Origin: Kitasatospora sp. MAA4
GTDB taxonomy: Bacteria; Actinomycetota; Actinomycetes; Streptomycetales; Streptomycetaceae
Assembly (NCBI RefSeq): GCF_029893355.1
Contig: NZ_JARZAI010000001.1
Coordinates: 186,001 to 250,000, forward strand
DNA: 64,000 bases
Direction of reading: 5' to 3'
Below are positions 11,001-18,603 of the stretch, piece after piece; the first letter of the stretch is position 1; every line of letters starts with the position of its first letter. The notes below the pieces were generated by a model. The model saw only the letters and a list, made by a program, of their open reading frames with translations. It was not told the DNA's origin and searched no databases. The translations under genes were made by a program, and so were the position numbers.

Positions 11001-11685
11001 TGGTCGTCGGCGCCGGCGCGGCCGGCAGTGTGACCTCGGCGGTCAGCACGCCGCTCTGCGGGTCCACGGCGGAGGCCACCGGGGTCTGCCGGCGACACTG
11101 CGCCAGGTCCGGCGTGGTCAGCGCACAGGCCGGCAGCGCGACCAGGTGCGCCCGGTCCGCCCAGCCGGCGGCCTGCAGGGCCTTGAGGTCCAGGGCCACC
11201 TTCAGGTGGTCACCCACAGTGCCCGCCGGGTCGGTCAGGGCGACGACCGGTCCGCTGACGCCGGCGGCCCTGCCCTGGTTCGCGTCGGTGACGTCGACCC
11301 GCACCGACTGCGCGGAGTGGTCGGCGGCCGCGGCGACCTTGACGGGCAGCTGCCCGGCCTGCACGGCGTCACCGGTCAGTCGAACCGTCTGCGAGCCGGC
11401 GACCAGCGGGGCGTCCGACGGCTTCCAGTTCCCGGGGACCGGGAAGGCCGGCGCCTTCGGGCGACCGGGAGTCAGATTCTGTCCCTTGACCGATTTCTGA
11501 CCCGCATTCAGCGGTGTTTTGGGCGGGCTCCAGACCCTCCCGTGCGGCAGGTGCGCTGCCAGTCCGTCGGCGGGCGGCGCCGCCGTCAGCGATATCAGTA
11601 CGGCTGCGATTCCGGTGAGTCCCACCCACCGCTTTCTGCCGCCCGACCTTGATCCGAATTGCGCTTCGTCGCGCTGTGCCCTCAC
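5095..11685 (-). CDS. Secreted Rhs/YD-repeat polymorphic toxin
   Basis: A 2,196-residue protein. I chose the GTG at 11685 because GGGGAG lies 6 bases upstream; an ATG at 11691 would leave no spacing. It begins with a basic n-region and the hydrophobic stretch WVGLTGIAAVLISLTAAPPADGLA, a Sec-type signal. A secreted SpvB/TcdB-like head follows (PSTAWSAGSNIGDFTYSYPI), then dozens of YD repeats of the form YDALGRATRTT and YDYLGRLT. The Rhs core ends with REYDPVHGRFLNPDPLID, then NPYAYSTNDPVNLSDPSG, near residue 1915. The last 281 residues (5095-5940) are the variable tip. Its final ~140 residues include LYRAGDAGEPFGRWF and YEGPVGSQGGVYVGGAQQIF, reminiscent of ADP-ribosyltransferase or TNT-like NAD-glycohydrolase folds; this is tentative. 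The immunity candidate follows by GTGA overlap. Confidence 0.9.
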   Translation of the reverse strand: MRAQRDEAQFGSRSGGRKRWVGLTGIAAVLISLTAAPPADGLAAHLPHGRVWSPPKTPLNAGQKSVKGQNLTPGRPKAPAFPVPGNWKPSDAPLVAGSQTVRLTGDAVQAGQLPVKVAAAADHSAQSVRVDVTDANQGRAAGVSGPVVALTDPAGTVGDHLKVALDLKALQAAGWADRAHLVALPACALTTPDLAQCRRQTPVASAVDPQSGVLTAEVTLPAAPAPTTTTASLPARTGAHVVQAGLVQAAAVAAAPMVLAAAPSSDGAMGGYSATQLSPSTAWSAGSNIGDFTYSYPIQTPPALDGTAPTVSLSYDSSVVDGKTSAQNAQASWVGEGWDYQPGFIERSYQGCDKDGVTGSADRCWAGQNAILSLGGHSGSLVHDDATGAWHLKGDDGSKVEQLTGAANEAHNGEFWRVTTSDGVQYYFGQNHLPGGNHSDPATNSVAYEPVYSPKSGDDCYNSSTGTASYCQEGWRWNLDYVVDPHQNLTTYSYQQDLNYYSRGGGQNNGNGTLSGYVRSTEISTISYGQRLPEQLAAGGGLKPAAQVLFTTAERCTPSGTVTCTTAQRVKANQTNWPDSPLDQACASSGACTVYNPTFWSPLMLSQISTQVLVGTSYTTVDSWALKHTFPDPGDGTKPALWLSSIQRTGTDGQPAVSLPAVTFTARELANRVDGLVPAEPSFYRPRIQQITTETGEQINVVYAAAECSRTANHMPSSEDANTMACMPVKWYLPGSSSPDPVSDWFNKTLVSTVTEQDGVIGTTPTKSTSYAYGGGAAWHRDDSDTTDPKTRSWDEFRGYQTVTTTIGTGNAGEAPKTQKVATYLRGMNGDYKADGTTKSVTVSFTPYPGATAVTRADDNWLTGSVLGSQGFDQAGGSVLTASATVPTGEVVTATHKQSGGMPDLVARYGSTSSTATSWQHLSDSSWRTVTTVSTSDAAHANRPVSVDDKGDGTAATPEICTTTSYAVGSNPMMLTLASGKRSVAGACGTTPSASNTVSDTRTLFDGQPFGQAGAVADATGTQTISSYDGSGNAQYTTLTTTTFDSYGRTVTTAGADGVVSRTDPQPATGAIPTQVKLTGPMGASWATTATFDPGRGLPLVSTDANGRATTRQYDGLGRVTAVWNPDRATTLSPDQKFSYAVNGTTAPSVVTSQGIREDGSYSTRTELYDGLGRTRQTQSTTPSGSGGRLITDSTYDSHGWPIKTSSPYYDSANLPGSAIFSVPDSQVPAQTWVTYDGLGRTVSSAFVSYAQQQWVTTTAYPGADRTDTTPAQGGTPTSTLTDARGRTTQLWQYRGGSVTGKSSDADVASYAYTAAGRQLSRTDAAGNTWSYAYDLRGRQTSVTDPDTGTTTSSYDVNSRVATTTDSRNNTLAYSYDILGRKTGVYTGSVAPANQLVGWTYDTLAKGQPTGSTRYVGGATGAAYTQAVTGYDAMYRPLGSSVTIPSTEGALAGTYTTSNTYTPVLGSLDHTNLPAMGGLPAEEVDYLYSNTGTLIASGGNNTLVTDVQYDALGRATRTTVGDYGTQVVSTQQYDWATGHVVNSFLDRQTGTTSLDQTGFTYNPAGRVTSVTDLQNASATDTQCYTYDYLGRLTNAWTDTAGTTTKAAPSVPGIGGCNNANGPGTTAGKPTVGGPAPYWQSYSYDATGNRTGLVQHDVTGNTANDATTTQTFGTGANPGQGTTGGPHGLLTTSTQSASGTAGSTYTYDAMGNTTAVTDATGTTTKLTWDGEDRLASTAKPGSATSYLYDGDGNQLIRRDPGRTTVNLGADELTLNTADNSLTDVRYYGSPGGITITRVTTATGGGQLVYQAADPHGTSSVQITTDASQSVTRRPTDPFGNARGTQPGQGAWAGDKGFIGGTADTATGLTNIGAREYDPVHGRFLNPDPLIDPADPQQWNPYAYSTNDPVNLSDPSGLIPLGPTDGGTSEDYQWSLGRTDQGSSVYQAGSQYVSDPAGGWAWKDVRHVGGYAGIPSGTITQYIPSTRGYESGEYRGTVLQAHHSSVDKWFTKHPVLTQWLTDDVNQLVTLLVTHLEAPEADGRPAAGAATARSASSEADKYTYNMAENPGPLAAKNPDWAGAFAGGQYNIRVLTQDTVLYRAGDAGEPFGRWFTAEPPTSVANVRIDTAVKPQWFDVNGYITGESPINTVYSIRFPAGTKIYEGPVGSQGGVYVGGAQQIFIEAPWDSGKIVGSTVLQ

Positions 11686-11691
11686 GGACAT

Positions 11692-11968
11692 CTCCCCGAT
11701 ATCTGATGCAATGTCATTCACAAGCACACAAGAGGTGCCCATGATCGAAGGTGACCATAGGGTTTACCGTGCAATCAGCGCCAGCGGGGCCGCAATACGA
11801 AGTCGATTCGTTATCTAACTATTCATCAGAACAAGATGCGGGATCAATCGGTCATATTCGGACACGAAGTACCGCGGCTTGACCAATCGACACCTGATCG
11901 TTCATCGTTCCGGACGAAATGCATGCCCGAGGGGGCGGCCCAGAACGGGACGGACAAAACCCAGCACC
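11692..11968. promoter_or_regulatory. Divergent promoter region between Rhs toxin and lectin protein
   Basis: 277 bp separating two large divergent genes for exported proteins. It is clearly more AT-rich than its neighbours, especially around 11700-11900, as expected of a promoter-bearing spacer in a high-GC genome. No gene is supported in it. I could not assign -35/-10 boxes with confidence. Shared control of the two genes is an inference from the arrangement. Confidence 0.5.
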
Positions 11969-14900
11969 ATGTCGAGAAATACACTGAATGGGCGCGGTGC
12001 CCGATTTGGCCGCGCGAGAGTCGGTCGGGCGGTCTCACTGATGTCCCTGGCGGTCAGCGGTGCGCTGAGCCTGGGCGTGCTGGCCGCACCCGTCGCGCAG
12101 GCGGTCACCGTCGACCCGGCCGGCCTCGGCCCTGCGGCCGCCCCCGCCGCCCAGTCGCCCGGTCCCGGTGCGAAGCCGGCCGTGACCGCTGCTCAGCAGG
12201 GCCTGCTGGACGCCCGGACAAAGGCCAGGGCCACCGGAACGGCCGTCGTGGTCGACGCGCTGACCACCGAGACCTCGCAGACGCAGGTCAACCCGGACGG
12301 CACGCTGAGCACCACCGCCCACGCGCAGGCGGTCCGCACCCAGCGCGGCAAGAACTGGGTGGACCTCGACCCGACCCTGCGACGCAACCACGACGGGACG
12401 CTCAGCCCGGCCGTGGCCCCGCTCGGCCTGACCCTCTCCGGCGGTGGCACCGGCCCGCTCGCGACGCTCACCACCGCCGACGGCAAGAAGCTCGCGGTCT
12501 CCGCCCCGTTCGCACTGCCCGCCCCGAGCCTCAACGGCGCGACGGCGACCTACGCCAACGTGCTCAGCGACGTCGACCTCCAGGTCACCGCGCTGCCGAC
12601 CGGTGGCTGGCGCGACGTCATCGTGGTGCGCACCGCCGCCGCGGCAGCCGGCCCGCAGCTGAAGAACCTGCACTTCCCGGTCAGCTCCACGGGCCTGAGT
12701 GTCGACACCGACGCGGCCGGCAACGTCGGCTTCAAGGACGCCGACGGCAAGGTCCGGCTGCAGGCGCCCACGCCACTCCAGTGGGACTCCGCGCTGCCCG
12801 CCCCCGCCGCCCCCGGGTCAGGGTCGCTGCGCAGCCGCTCGCTGATGGCAGCCCCCGCCGCCCCCGCCGCGAGCGGTGCCTCCACCGCCGAGGCGCCGGG
12901 CGACCAGGCCCGCGAGGCGCCGATCGGCATCAGGGCGACCAGCACCGGCATCGACCTCACGCCGGACCCGGCCACCTTCGGCAAGGGCACCGGCCCCTGG
13001 TACCTCGACCCGACGATCAGCGCCGACAGCGGCTACCAGGCCTCGGCCCAGGTGCAGGAGTACCACCCCGACACCAAGTACTACAACGCGGTCAGCGACC
13101 TGGGCGCAGGCTACTGCGGGTACAGCGACTGCACCGGACACGGCCGCGAGCGCGCGTACTTCCAACTCGGCATCAACGCGGCCATCTACACCCAGCCCGG
13201 TGGCGCGCCGGCCCCGCCGACCGTCTACAACTCGACGTTCTACGCCAACGTCAGCAGCGCCTCCTCCCCGAGCACCAGCACGCCGCTCGGTCTCTACTGG
13301 ACCGGCGCCATCGACGGCAACACCACCTGGAACAACCAGCCCTGCAACGGTGGCAGCACCATGGGCGGCTGTACGAAGGTCGGCTCGACCTGGATCACCG
13401 GCACCGGACCGATCAGCTTCGACGTCACCTCGCAGCTCCAGCAGGCCGCCAGTGGCCACTGGAGCAACTGGACGGTCGGCATCGCGCCCGACGACGAGTC
13501 CAACATGTACTACCGCAAGCACATCACCAACAACCCGCACATCACCACCACCTACGACCTGCAGCCGAGCGCCTGGTATCCGCGGAGCAGCCCGCAGCCC
13601 GGTTTCGCGTCGAGCAACAGCCACTTCGACTGCACCAGCGGCGGCGCCCACCCGTGGGACAACGCGGGTTGGATCGGCGCCAACCAGAACATCACGCTGA
13701 CCGCGAGCAACTGGTCCCCGGCCGGACTCCCGCTGCACCAGGCCTTCCGGATGTGGGACGACAACAACAGCCAGGGCGGCTGGACCGGTGACAGCGGCTG
13801 GCAGGGCGCCTACAACGTCGCCAGCGTCAACGTCGGTTCGCTGACGGACGGCCACCAGTACGGCTGGACCTCCAACGCCTACGACGCGGACCCGACCAAC
13901 CAGGGCCTCGGCTCCCCCGAGACCGGCTGGTGCTACTTCCGCGTCGACAAGACCCCTCCGACGGCCAGTGTCAGCTCCACCGACTTCCCGCCCTCCGGCA
14001 CCGCGAACCCGACCCCGGCCAAGTACAGCTCCGACCAGGGCACCTTCACCCTCAGCGCCGTCGACCCGGCTCCGGCCGGCGGCAGCGCCTCCGGCCCGGC
14101 GTGCTTCAAGGTCAGCACCTCCTCCTCGCCGACCGCCGGTTGGCACTGCGGCGACCCGGGCACCCTGGCAGCCGACGCCAACGGCAAGGCCGGCTACAGC
14201 TACGTCCCCGGCAGCTGGGGCACCAACACGCTCTACGTGCAGGCCCAGGACAACGCCGGCAACTACAGCCAGCCGGTCTTCTACAACTACTACGCGCCGT
14301 GGAAGCCGGGCAGCACCCCGGTCTTCGGCGACGTGAACGGTGACAACAAGCCGGACGTCCTGCTGCCCGACTCGCAGGGGAACCTGCGGTTGATCCAGCC
14401 GGGCATCGACCCCGCCGGCACCTCGACGATCTCCTCGCCGCCCACCGCCGCGGTCGGCGGCACCGGTTGGAACGGCATCCAGATCACCCACCGGGGCTCG
14501 CTGCTCGGCGGCAAGTGGATGGACGACCTGATCGCCCACCCCGCGGGCGACCCGCAGATGTACCTGTACCAGAACGACCTGCACGGCAACTTCAGCGTCC
14601 GGTCCCCGTTCTACAAGTCCGGCAGCGCCACCCCCGGCACCGTGACCTGCCAGGACAACACCGGCGTGACCATCACCTGCCCCGCCGACTTCGGCGGCAG
14701 CGACTGGAGCACCACCACCCAGATCCTCGCCCTCGGCAGCCCCGACGGCGAAGGTCTGACGCCCTCCACCGACCCGCAGGGCCACCCGGTCAGCGTGATG
14801 AGCCGCACCTCGCTGCTCGCCGTGATCAGCGGCAAGCTCTGGCTCTTCCCGGCCGGCACCACCAGCGCGCGTCTGCTCAAGCCGACCGACCGTCAGGTCT

Positions 14901-15637
14901 CCGGCGCCGACTGGAGCCAGTACGACCTGATCGGCCCCGGCCCGGCCAACGGCAACAACCAGCCGACCCTGTGGAGCCGCAGCAGGATCGACGGCACCAT
15001 CCACGCCTACCCCCTCACCAAGAACACCGACGGGACCACCAACTACTCCGCCCTGAGCGACCCGGCCTCCGGCTACATCGCAGGCACCGGCGGCGTCGAC
15101 CCGACCACCTACCCGACCGTCGGATCGGTCGGCGACCTCACCGGTGACAAGGTGCCGGACCTCTACGCCGTGACCAAGGACCACCACCTGCTGGTCTGGC
15201 CCGGCACGGCCGACACGACCGGCAAGGTGACCGGCTTCACGCCCCCCAACGACCTGGGCCCGGTGGACGCGGCGCTGAGCCCGAACTTCGCCCCCGGCAC
15301 CGTGCTGCACCCCGGCGACACCGCCTACGCCGCCCACACCCGGCTGAGCATGCAGCTCGACGGAAACCTGGTGCTGTACTCCCGCAACACCGGCCAGGCA
15401 CTCTGGTCCACCAACACCTTCGGCACCGGCAACTGGGCCTCCTTCCAGGCAGACGGCAACCTGGTCGTCTACAGCCTCACCAACAACAACCCCACCGACC
15501 AGAGCCACCCGCTCTGGTCCAGCAACACCAACGGCACGGGCGCCCGGGCGGCCGTCCAGGACGACTGCAACTTCGTGATCTACAACGCCTCCAACAGCCC
15601 GGTCTGGAGCAGCAACACCTACAACCCGAACCCCTGA
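11969..15637 (+). CDS. Secreted FG-GAP and bulb-type lectin protein, partner of the Rhs locus
   Basis: 1,222 residues from the ATG at 11969. The N-terminus has an RR-containing basic region and a hydrophobic core (SLMSLAVSGALSLGVLAAP, then AQA), a signal peptide. Residues about 60-330 match the conserved head often encoded beside Streptomyces YD-repeat proteins. Residues about 330-560 look like a DNRLRE beta-sandwich. Two FG-GAP/VCBS calcium-loop motifs follow (GDVNGDNKPDVLLPDSQGNL, and GDLTGDKVPDLYAV). The C-terminal ~120 residues are a mannose-binding bulb lectin domain with three copies of the QxDxNxVxY theme: MQLDGNLVLY, FQADGNLVVY and the degenerate VQDDCNFVIY. It is probably a secreted carbohydrate-binding surface protein. 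The ribosome binding site is weak, so the start is approximate. Confidence 0.85.
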   Translation: MSRNTLNGRGARFGRARVGRAVSLMSLAVSGALSLGVLAAPVAQAVTVDPAGLGPAAAPAAQSPGPGAKPAVTAAQQGLLDARTKARATGTAVVVDALTTETSQTQVNPDGTLSTTAHAQAVRTQRGKNWVDLDPTLRRNHDGTLSPAVAPLGLTLSGGGTGPLATLTTADGKKLAVSAPFALPAPSLNGATATYANVLSDVDLQVTALPTGGWRDVIVVRTAAAAAGPQLKNLHFPVSSTGLSVDTDAAGNVGFKDADGKVRLQAPTPLQWDSALPAPAAPGSGSLRSRSLMAAPAAPAASGASTAEAPGDQAREAPIGIRATSTGIDLTPDPATFGKGTGPWYLDPTISADSGYQASAQVQEYHPDTKYYNAVSDLGAGYCGYSDCTGHGRERAYFQLGINAAIYTQPGGAPAPPTVYNSTFYANVSSASSPSTSTPLGLYWTGAIDGNTTWNNQPCNGGSTMGGCTKVGSTWITGTGPISFDVTSQLQQAASGHWSNWTVGIAPDDESNMYYRKHITNNPHITTTYDLQPSAWYPRSSPQPGFASSNSHFDCTSGGAHPWDNAGWIGANQNITLTASNWSPAGLPLHQAFRMWDDNNSQGGWTGDSGWQGAYNVASVNVGSLTDGHQYGWTSNAYDADPTNQGLGSPETGWCYFRVDKTPPTASVSSTDFPPSGTANPTPAKYSSDQGTFTLSAVDPAPAGGSASGPACFKVSTSSSPTAGWHCGDPGTLAADANGKAGYSYVPGSWGTNTLYVQAQDNAGNYSQPVFYNYYAPWKPGSTPVFGDVNGDNKPDVLLPDSQGNLRLIQPGIDPAGTSTISSPPTAAVGGTGWNGIQITHRGSLLGGKWMDDLIAHPAGDPQMYLYQNDLHGNFSVRSPFYKSGSATPGTVTCQDNTGVTITCPADFGGSDWSTTTQILALGSPDGEGLTPSTDPQGHPVSVMSRTSLLAVISGKLWLFPAGTTSARLLKPTDRQVSGADWSQYDLIGPGPANGNNQPTLWSRSRIDGTIHAYPLTKNTDGTTNYSALSDPASGYIAGTGGVDPTTYPTVGSVGDLTGDKVPDLYAVTKDHHLLVWPGTADTTGKVTGFTPPNDLGPVDAALSPNFAPGTVLHPGDTAYAAHTRLSMQLDGNLVLYSRNTGQALWSTNTFGTGNWASFQADGNLVVYSLTNNNPTDQSHPLWSSNTNGTGARAAVQDDCNFVIYNASNSPVWSSNTYNPNP

Positions 15638-15761
15638 CCGCCTGACCACCACGCGTCGGCAATGAGCCGGAGAGCGTGCGGAAGGAGCTGGCCCGCCCAG
15701 CCCGTCCCACGCCCTCCGGCTCCGCCGTCCGCCGACCTCGCTGCCGCCGTCCTGGATCCCC

Positions 15762-16673
15762 TCAGGCCGTGGCCCGCGCCGCCGCCACCTGTCGGGCCGC
15801 CTGAACGTACCCGCGCACCAGCGGCCGTTCGTCGTTCGCCCGGTGGACCACCGCAAGGCGGCTCGGCGAAAGCCCGCGCACCGGTCGGGTGACCACTCCA
15901 CCCAGGCTGAGCAGCGGGGCGTTGCCCGCCGCCACCAGCACCACCCCGAGCCCGCCGACCAGCCCCTCGTAGGTCTCCTCGGTGCCGGCCACCACGGCGC
16001 CGATCCGGGGCGGCACCCCGCCGCGCTCGTCCACGGCCAGCCAGAAGTCGCGCAGCGGCCCGGTGCTCTCCGGCAGGGCGAGGAACGGTTCGTCGAGCAG
16101 CTCCGCAAAATCCACCACCTGCCGCGCGGCGAGCGGATGCGTCTCCGGCACGGCCACCAGCCGCGGCTCCTCGGCGACCACCGTGCAGACGTACCGTTCC
16201 GGTTCGGCCAGCGGCAGCCAGGCGAAGGCCACATCGCTGCTGCCGTCCGTCAGGCCGACAGTCGCATCGTGCCAGCCCACCTGCCGGACCCGCAGCTCAG
16301 CCTCCGGGAAGCGCTCGGTGAACCGGGAGCGGACGGCCGGCAGCAGCCCGTCGCGCCCCGGGCTGGTGCTCCACCCCACCACCAGCCGCACCCGCCGCGC
16401 CGCCTCCGCCCGGGCCAGCGCGTCCGAGGCCTCGGTCCACACCTCCAACACCCGCCGGGCGTACGGCAGCAGTACCTCCCCGGCCGGGCTCAGCTCCACC
16501 CCGCGCTTGTCCCGGACGAACAGCTCGGCCCCCAACTGCTGCTCCAGCGCCCGGATCTGCTTGCTCAGCGCCGGCTGCGAGACATACAGCCGCTCCGCGG
16601 CCCGGGTGAAGTGCAGCTCCTCGGCGACCGCGACGAAGTACCGCAGCTCCCGCCCGTGCACGTCGATGATCAT
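15762..16673 (-). CDS. LysR-family transcriptional regulator
   Basis: 303 residues with the typical LysR layout. The N-terminal winged helix-turn-helix spans about residues 6-65 (ELRYFVAVAEELHFTRAAERLYVSQPALSKQIRALEQQLG). The periplasmic-binding-protein-like effector domain fills the rest (VRLVVGWSTSPGRDGLL, PEAELRVRQVGWHDA). It is divergent from the SDR gene at 16786, 112 bp away. This is the usual LysR arrangement, so it probably controls that gene and itself, possibly in response to the SDR's substrate. The effector is not predictable from sequence. Length is normal. Confidence 0.9.
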   Translation of the reverse strand: MIIDVHGRELRYFVAVAEELHFTRAAERLYVSQPALSKQIRALEQQLGAELFVRDKRGVELSPAGEVLLPYARRVLEVWTEASDALARAEAARRVRLVVGWSTSPGRDGLLPAVRSRFTERFPEAELRVRQVGWHDATVGLTDGSSDVAFAWLPLAEPERYVCTVVAEEPRLVAVPETHPLAARQVVDFAELLDEPFLALPESTGPLRDFWLAVDERGGVPPRIGAVVAGTEETYEGLVGGLGVVLVAAGNAPLLSLGGVVTRPVRGLSPSRLAVVHRANDERPLVRGYVQAARQVAAARATA

Positions 16674-16785
16674 GCCAATTGGTTATCAGCACAGGTATTG
16701 GACGCGCAACACCCGCCGGCCGGAGGCTGGTCATCGCGAACACGAGCCGAACTCCGTTGGTGGAAGACGAACAAGGAGCTTGACG

Positions 16786-17625
16786 ATGAGCAAGGTATGG
16801 CTGGTCACCGGCGCCAACAGCGGCCTCGGCCGGGCGATCACCGAGGACGCGATCGCAGCGGGCGACGTGGTGATCGCCGGGGCCCGCCGTCCGCACACCC
16901 TGCACGACCTGGCGGCCGCGTACCCGGACCAGGTCGAGCCGGTGGCCCTGGACGTGACGGATCACCAGGCGATCGAGCGGGTGGTCGCCGATGTGGTCGC
17001 CCGGCACGGACGGATCGATGTCCTGGTCAACAACGCCGGACGCGGGCATGTCGGGGCTGTGGAGGAGACCACCGACGCCGAGCTGCGCTCGGTCTTCGAC
17101 GTCAACGTCTTCGGCCCGGCCGCGTTGACGCGTGCGGTCCTGCCGCACATGCGGGCCCGCCGCTCGGGAGCGATCGTGCAGATCAGCAGCCAGGGCGGAC
17201 AACTGGCCTTCAGCGGGTTCTCGGCGTACTGCAGCACCAAGTTCGCGCTGGAGGGGCTGTCCGAGGCGCTGGCCCAGGAGGTCGAACCGCTCGGCATCAA
17301 GGTTCTGATCGTCGAACCCGGCCAGTTCCGCACCTCGCTGTTCGGCAACGGCACCGTCAGCGACACCCAGTTCCCCGACTACGCCGACACCGTGGGCCCC
17401 AAGCGCGCCGTGGTCGACGCCGGTGACGGCGCCGCACCCGGCGACCCCGCAAAGGCGGCCGCCGCCATCCGCACCGCCCTCGACGCCCCCGACACCCCCC
17501 TCCGCCTCCCCCTCGGCCCCGACGCGGTGGACGCCATCCTCGCCCATCTGGAAGCCCTCCGCACCAACGTCACCACCTGGGAAACGACCGCCCGCGCCAC
17601 CGACTTCACCCCAGCGCTCGACTGA
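16786..17625 (+). CDS. Short-chain dehydrogenase/reductase
   Basis: A 279-residue classical SDR. The start is the ATG at 16786 with AAGGAG eight bases upstream. The cofactor motif TGANSGLG is at residues about 8-15, DVTD marks the adenine-ring Asp, NNAG is at about residue 83, and the catalytic Ser and YCSTK (Tyr-x-x-x-Lys) lie near residues 143-159. ARR after the second strand suggests NADP(H) preference. The substrate is unknown; the family is often annotated as an oxidoreductase of the retinol-dehydrogenase-like type. It is transcribed divergently from the LysR gene, its likely regulator. The 3' end abuts the orphan toxin-tip region. Confidence 0.92.
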   Translation: MSKVWLVTGANSGLGRAITEDAIAAGDVVIAGARRPHTLHDLAAAYPDQVEPVALDVTDHQAIERVVADVVARHGRIDVLVNNAGRGHVGAVEETTDAELRSVFDVNVFGPAALTRAVLPHMRARRSGAIVQISSQGGQLAFSGFSAYCSTKFALEGLSEALAQEVEPLGIKVLIVEPGQFRTSLFGNGTVSDTQFPDYADTVGPKRAVVDAGDGAAPGDPAKAAAAIRTALDAPDTPLRLPLGPDAVDAILAHLEALRTNVTTWETTARATDFTPALD

Positions 17626-17681
17626 TCGGCGGAAAACATTTCGAGCCGGACTGGGAGATCGGCAGGCGATGGAACGCCGCG

Positions 17682-18029
17682 GTGGGTGGGTTCATGAAGC
17701 CCGACGGTGTCGGCGTTCTCCGGGGGACCATGGCTCACGAATACGTCGAGGCCAAGCTGCTGGAAGCCGGCATGCCCTACCTGTCGAGCCATCCGGACGC
17801 CTGGAACGGGAGCTCGCCCAAGCCTCACCCCGAACACTTCGGGGCGCATAACCTCGCACCCCGCAGCTTCTACGAGGGTGACGTATCGGCTGAAGGATCG
17901 CTCAGCCTGTGGGAGTACTGTGGCATCGATGTTCCCCCCATTCCGATCGCCGACGACTTGTCCAACCTTGATGTGCTGGTCGAGGGTGTGAAATCCAACC
18001 TGCGTGAGAGGGGCTACGAGCTCAAATGA
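17682..18029 (+). CDS. Orphan polymorphic-toxin tip (displaced Rhs-type C-terminal domain)
   Basis: 115 residues from the GTG at 17682, which has no ribosome binding site. Convincing coding continues upstream in the same frame to about 17627 (HFEPDWEIGRRWNAAVGG), without a start codon. The body MAHEYVEAKLLEAGMPYLSS, then HPEHFGAHNLAP, is the kind of HE-containing toxin domain found at the C-termini of actinobacterial Rhs/WXG toxins: an Asp-Trp-Glu-Ile lead, a helical HExxE segment and a His-rich end. The delivery part is absent, so it looks like a tip cassette left behind or captured by recombination. The next gene overlaps its stop as ATGA and is the likely immunity gene. It may be silent. 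Confidence 0.6.
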   Translation: MGGFMKPDGVGVLRGTMAHEYVEAKLLEAGMPYLSSHPDAWNGSSPKPHPEHFGAHNLAPRSFYEGDVSAEGSLSLWEYCGIDVPPIPIADDLSNLDVLVEGVKSNLRERGYELK

Positions 18030-18061
18030 GTGAAGAGCGCGCGCGATTGATGGTTGATCGC
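18018..18061 (+). repeat. Toxin/immunity junction, copy 1 of a diverged 44-bp direct repeat
   Basis: This segment spans the end of the toxin tip and the first codons of the immunity gene. It matches 18604-18647, mainly GAGCTCAA, then GAAGAGCG, then TGGTTGATCGC, interrupted by six mostly changed bases and three substitutions. Confidence 0.65.
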
Positions 18062-18592
18062 CTCGAGGCGATCCACTGGAAGGCGTCCGACGAGGCGATG
18101 GCCCGAGTCGGATCCAGGGTGGCTCTGATGCGTGAGTACTTCCGCCGGGCCGCCCTCTGGCTCGACGTCTACGGGGAGCCGGAATGGTGGCCGTTCTTCG
18201 ACCTCGCCGCCGTCGTCGATCCCTCGGTGCGCGCCGATCCGGCACTGGCCGCGGAGATCGAGGACTTCATTGAGGAAAACGTGGGCTCCGCCTATGCCCT
18301 CGACATCTTCCTCGCCGCGGTCCACTGGGCCGCCCTCCTCGACGCTCCCGGCATCCAACTGCCCCCGCTGGAGGACCCCTTCGAACCCCTGATTCGGTTC
18401 TACGAGCGAGGCGGCACCGCCTTCGCACTGGAGAACGGCTTCATCGACTTCGGCACAGCCATGCTCCGCCGCACCCCCTGGCGCGAGAACGTCTCGCCAA
18501 CCCCCATCGTGCAGCTCGACGACCACGTCCTCGACGCGCTTGACGCGGCCCACCAGGCCGAGTGGAGGAAGCCGGCCGCACCGTCCTCCTGA
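18026..18592 (+). CDS. Candidate immunity protein for the orphan toxin tip
   Basis: A 188-residue acidic cytosolic protein starting at the ATG that overlaps the toxin-tip stop codon (ATGA). It is rich in Trp and Phe near residues 45-60 (WLDVYGEPEWWPFFDLAAVV) and has FYERGGTAFALENGFIDFGT around residue 132. It has no signal peptide, membrane segment or catalytic motif. The coupled start right after a toxin domain fits an immunity protein. It appears intact, so the cell would be protected against siblings carrying the matching toxin even if its own tip is silent. I do not recognise the family. Confidence 0.6.
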   Translation: MSEERARLMVDRLEAIHWKASDEAMARVGSRVALMREYFRRAALWLDVYGEPEWWPFFDLAAVVDPSVRADPALAAEIEDFIEENVGSAYALDIFLAAVHWAALLDAPGIQLPPLEDPFEPLIRFYERGGTAFALENGFIDFGTAMLRRTPWRENVSPTPIVQLDDHVLDALDAAHQAEWRKPAAPSS

Positions 18593-18603
18593 CCAGCGGA
18601 CAG

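Noticed and set aside
6244..11652. A 1,802-codon open frame antisense to the Rhs gene
   Set aside because: It is the mirror of the Rhs gene in a GC-rich genome: low-complexity Gly/Val/Arg text, no domains, and the opposite strand has clear YD repeats.
12818..16234. A long open frame antisense to the lectin protein and through the LysR gene
   Set aside because: The translation is Gly/Val/Arg-rich without motifs and crosses two well-supported genes.
15982..16785. N-terminal extension of the SDR across the LysR gene
   Set aside because: The Rossmann motif begins at the ATG at 16786 with a good ribosome binding site; the extension is antisense to LysR.
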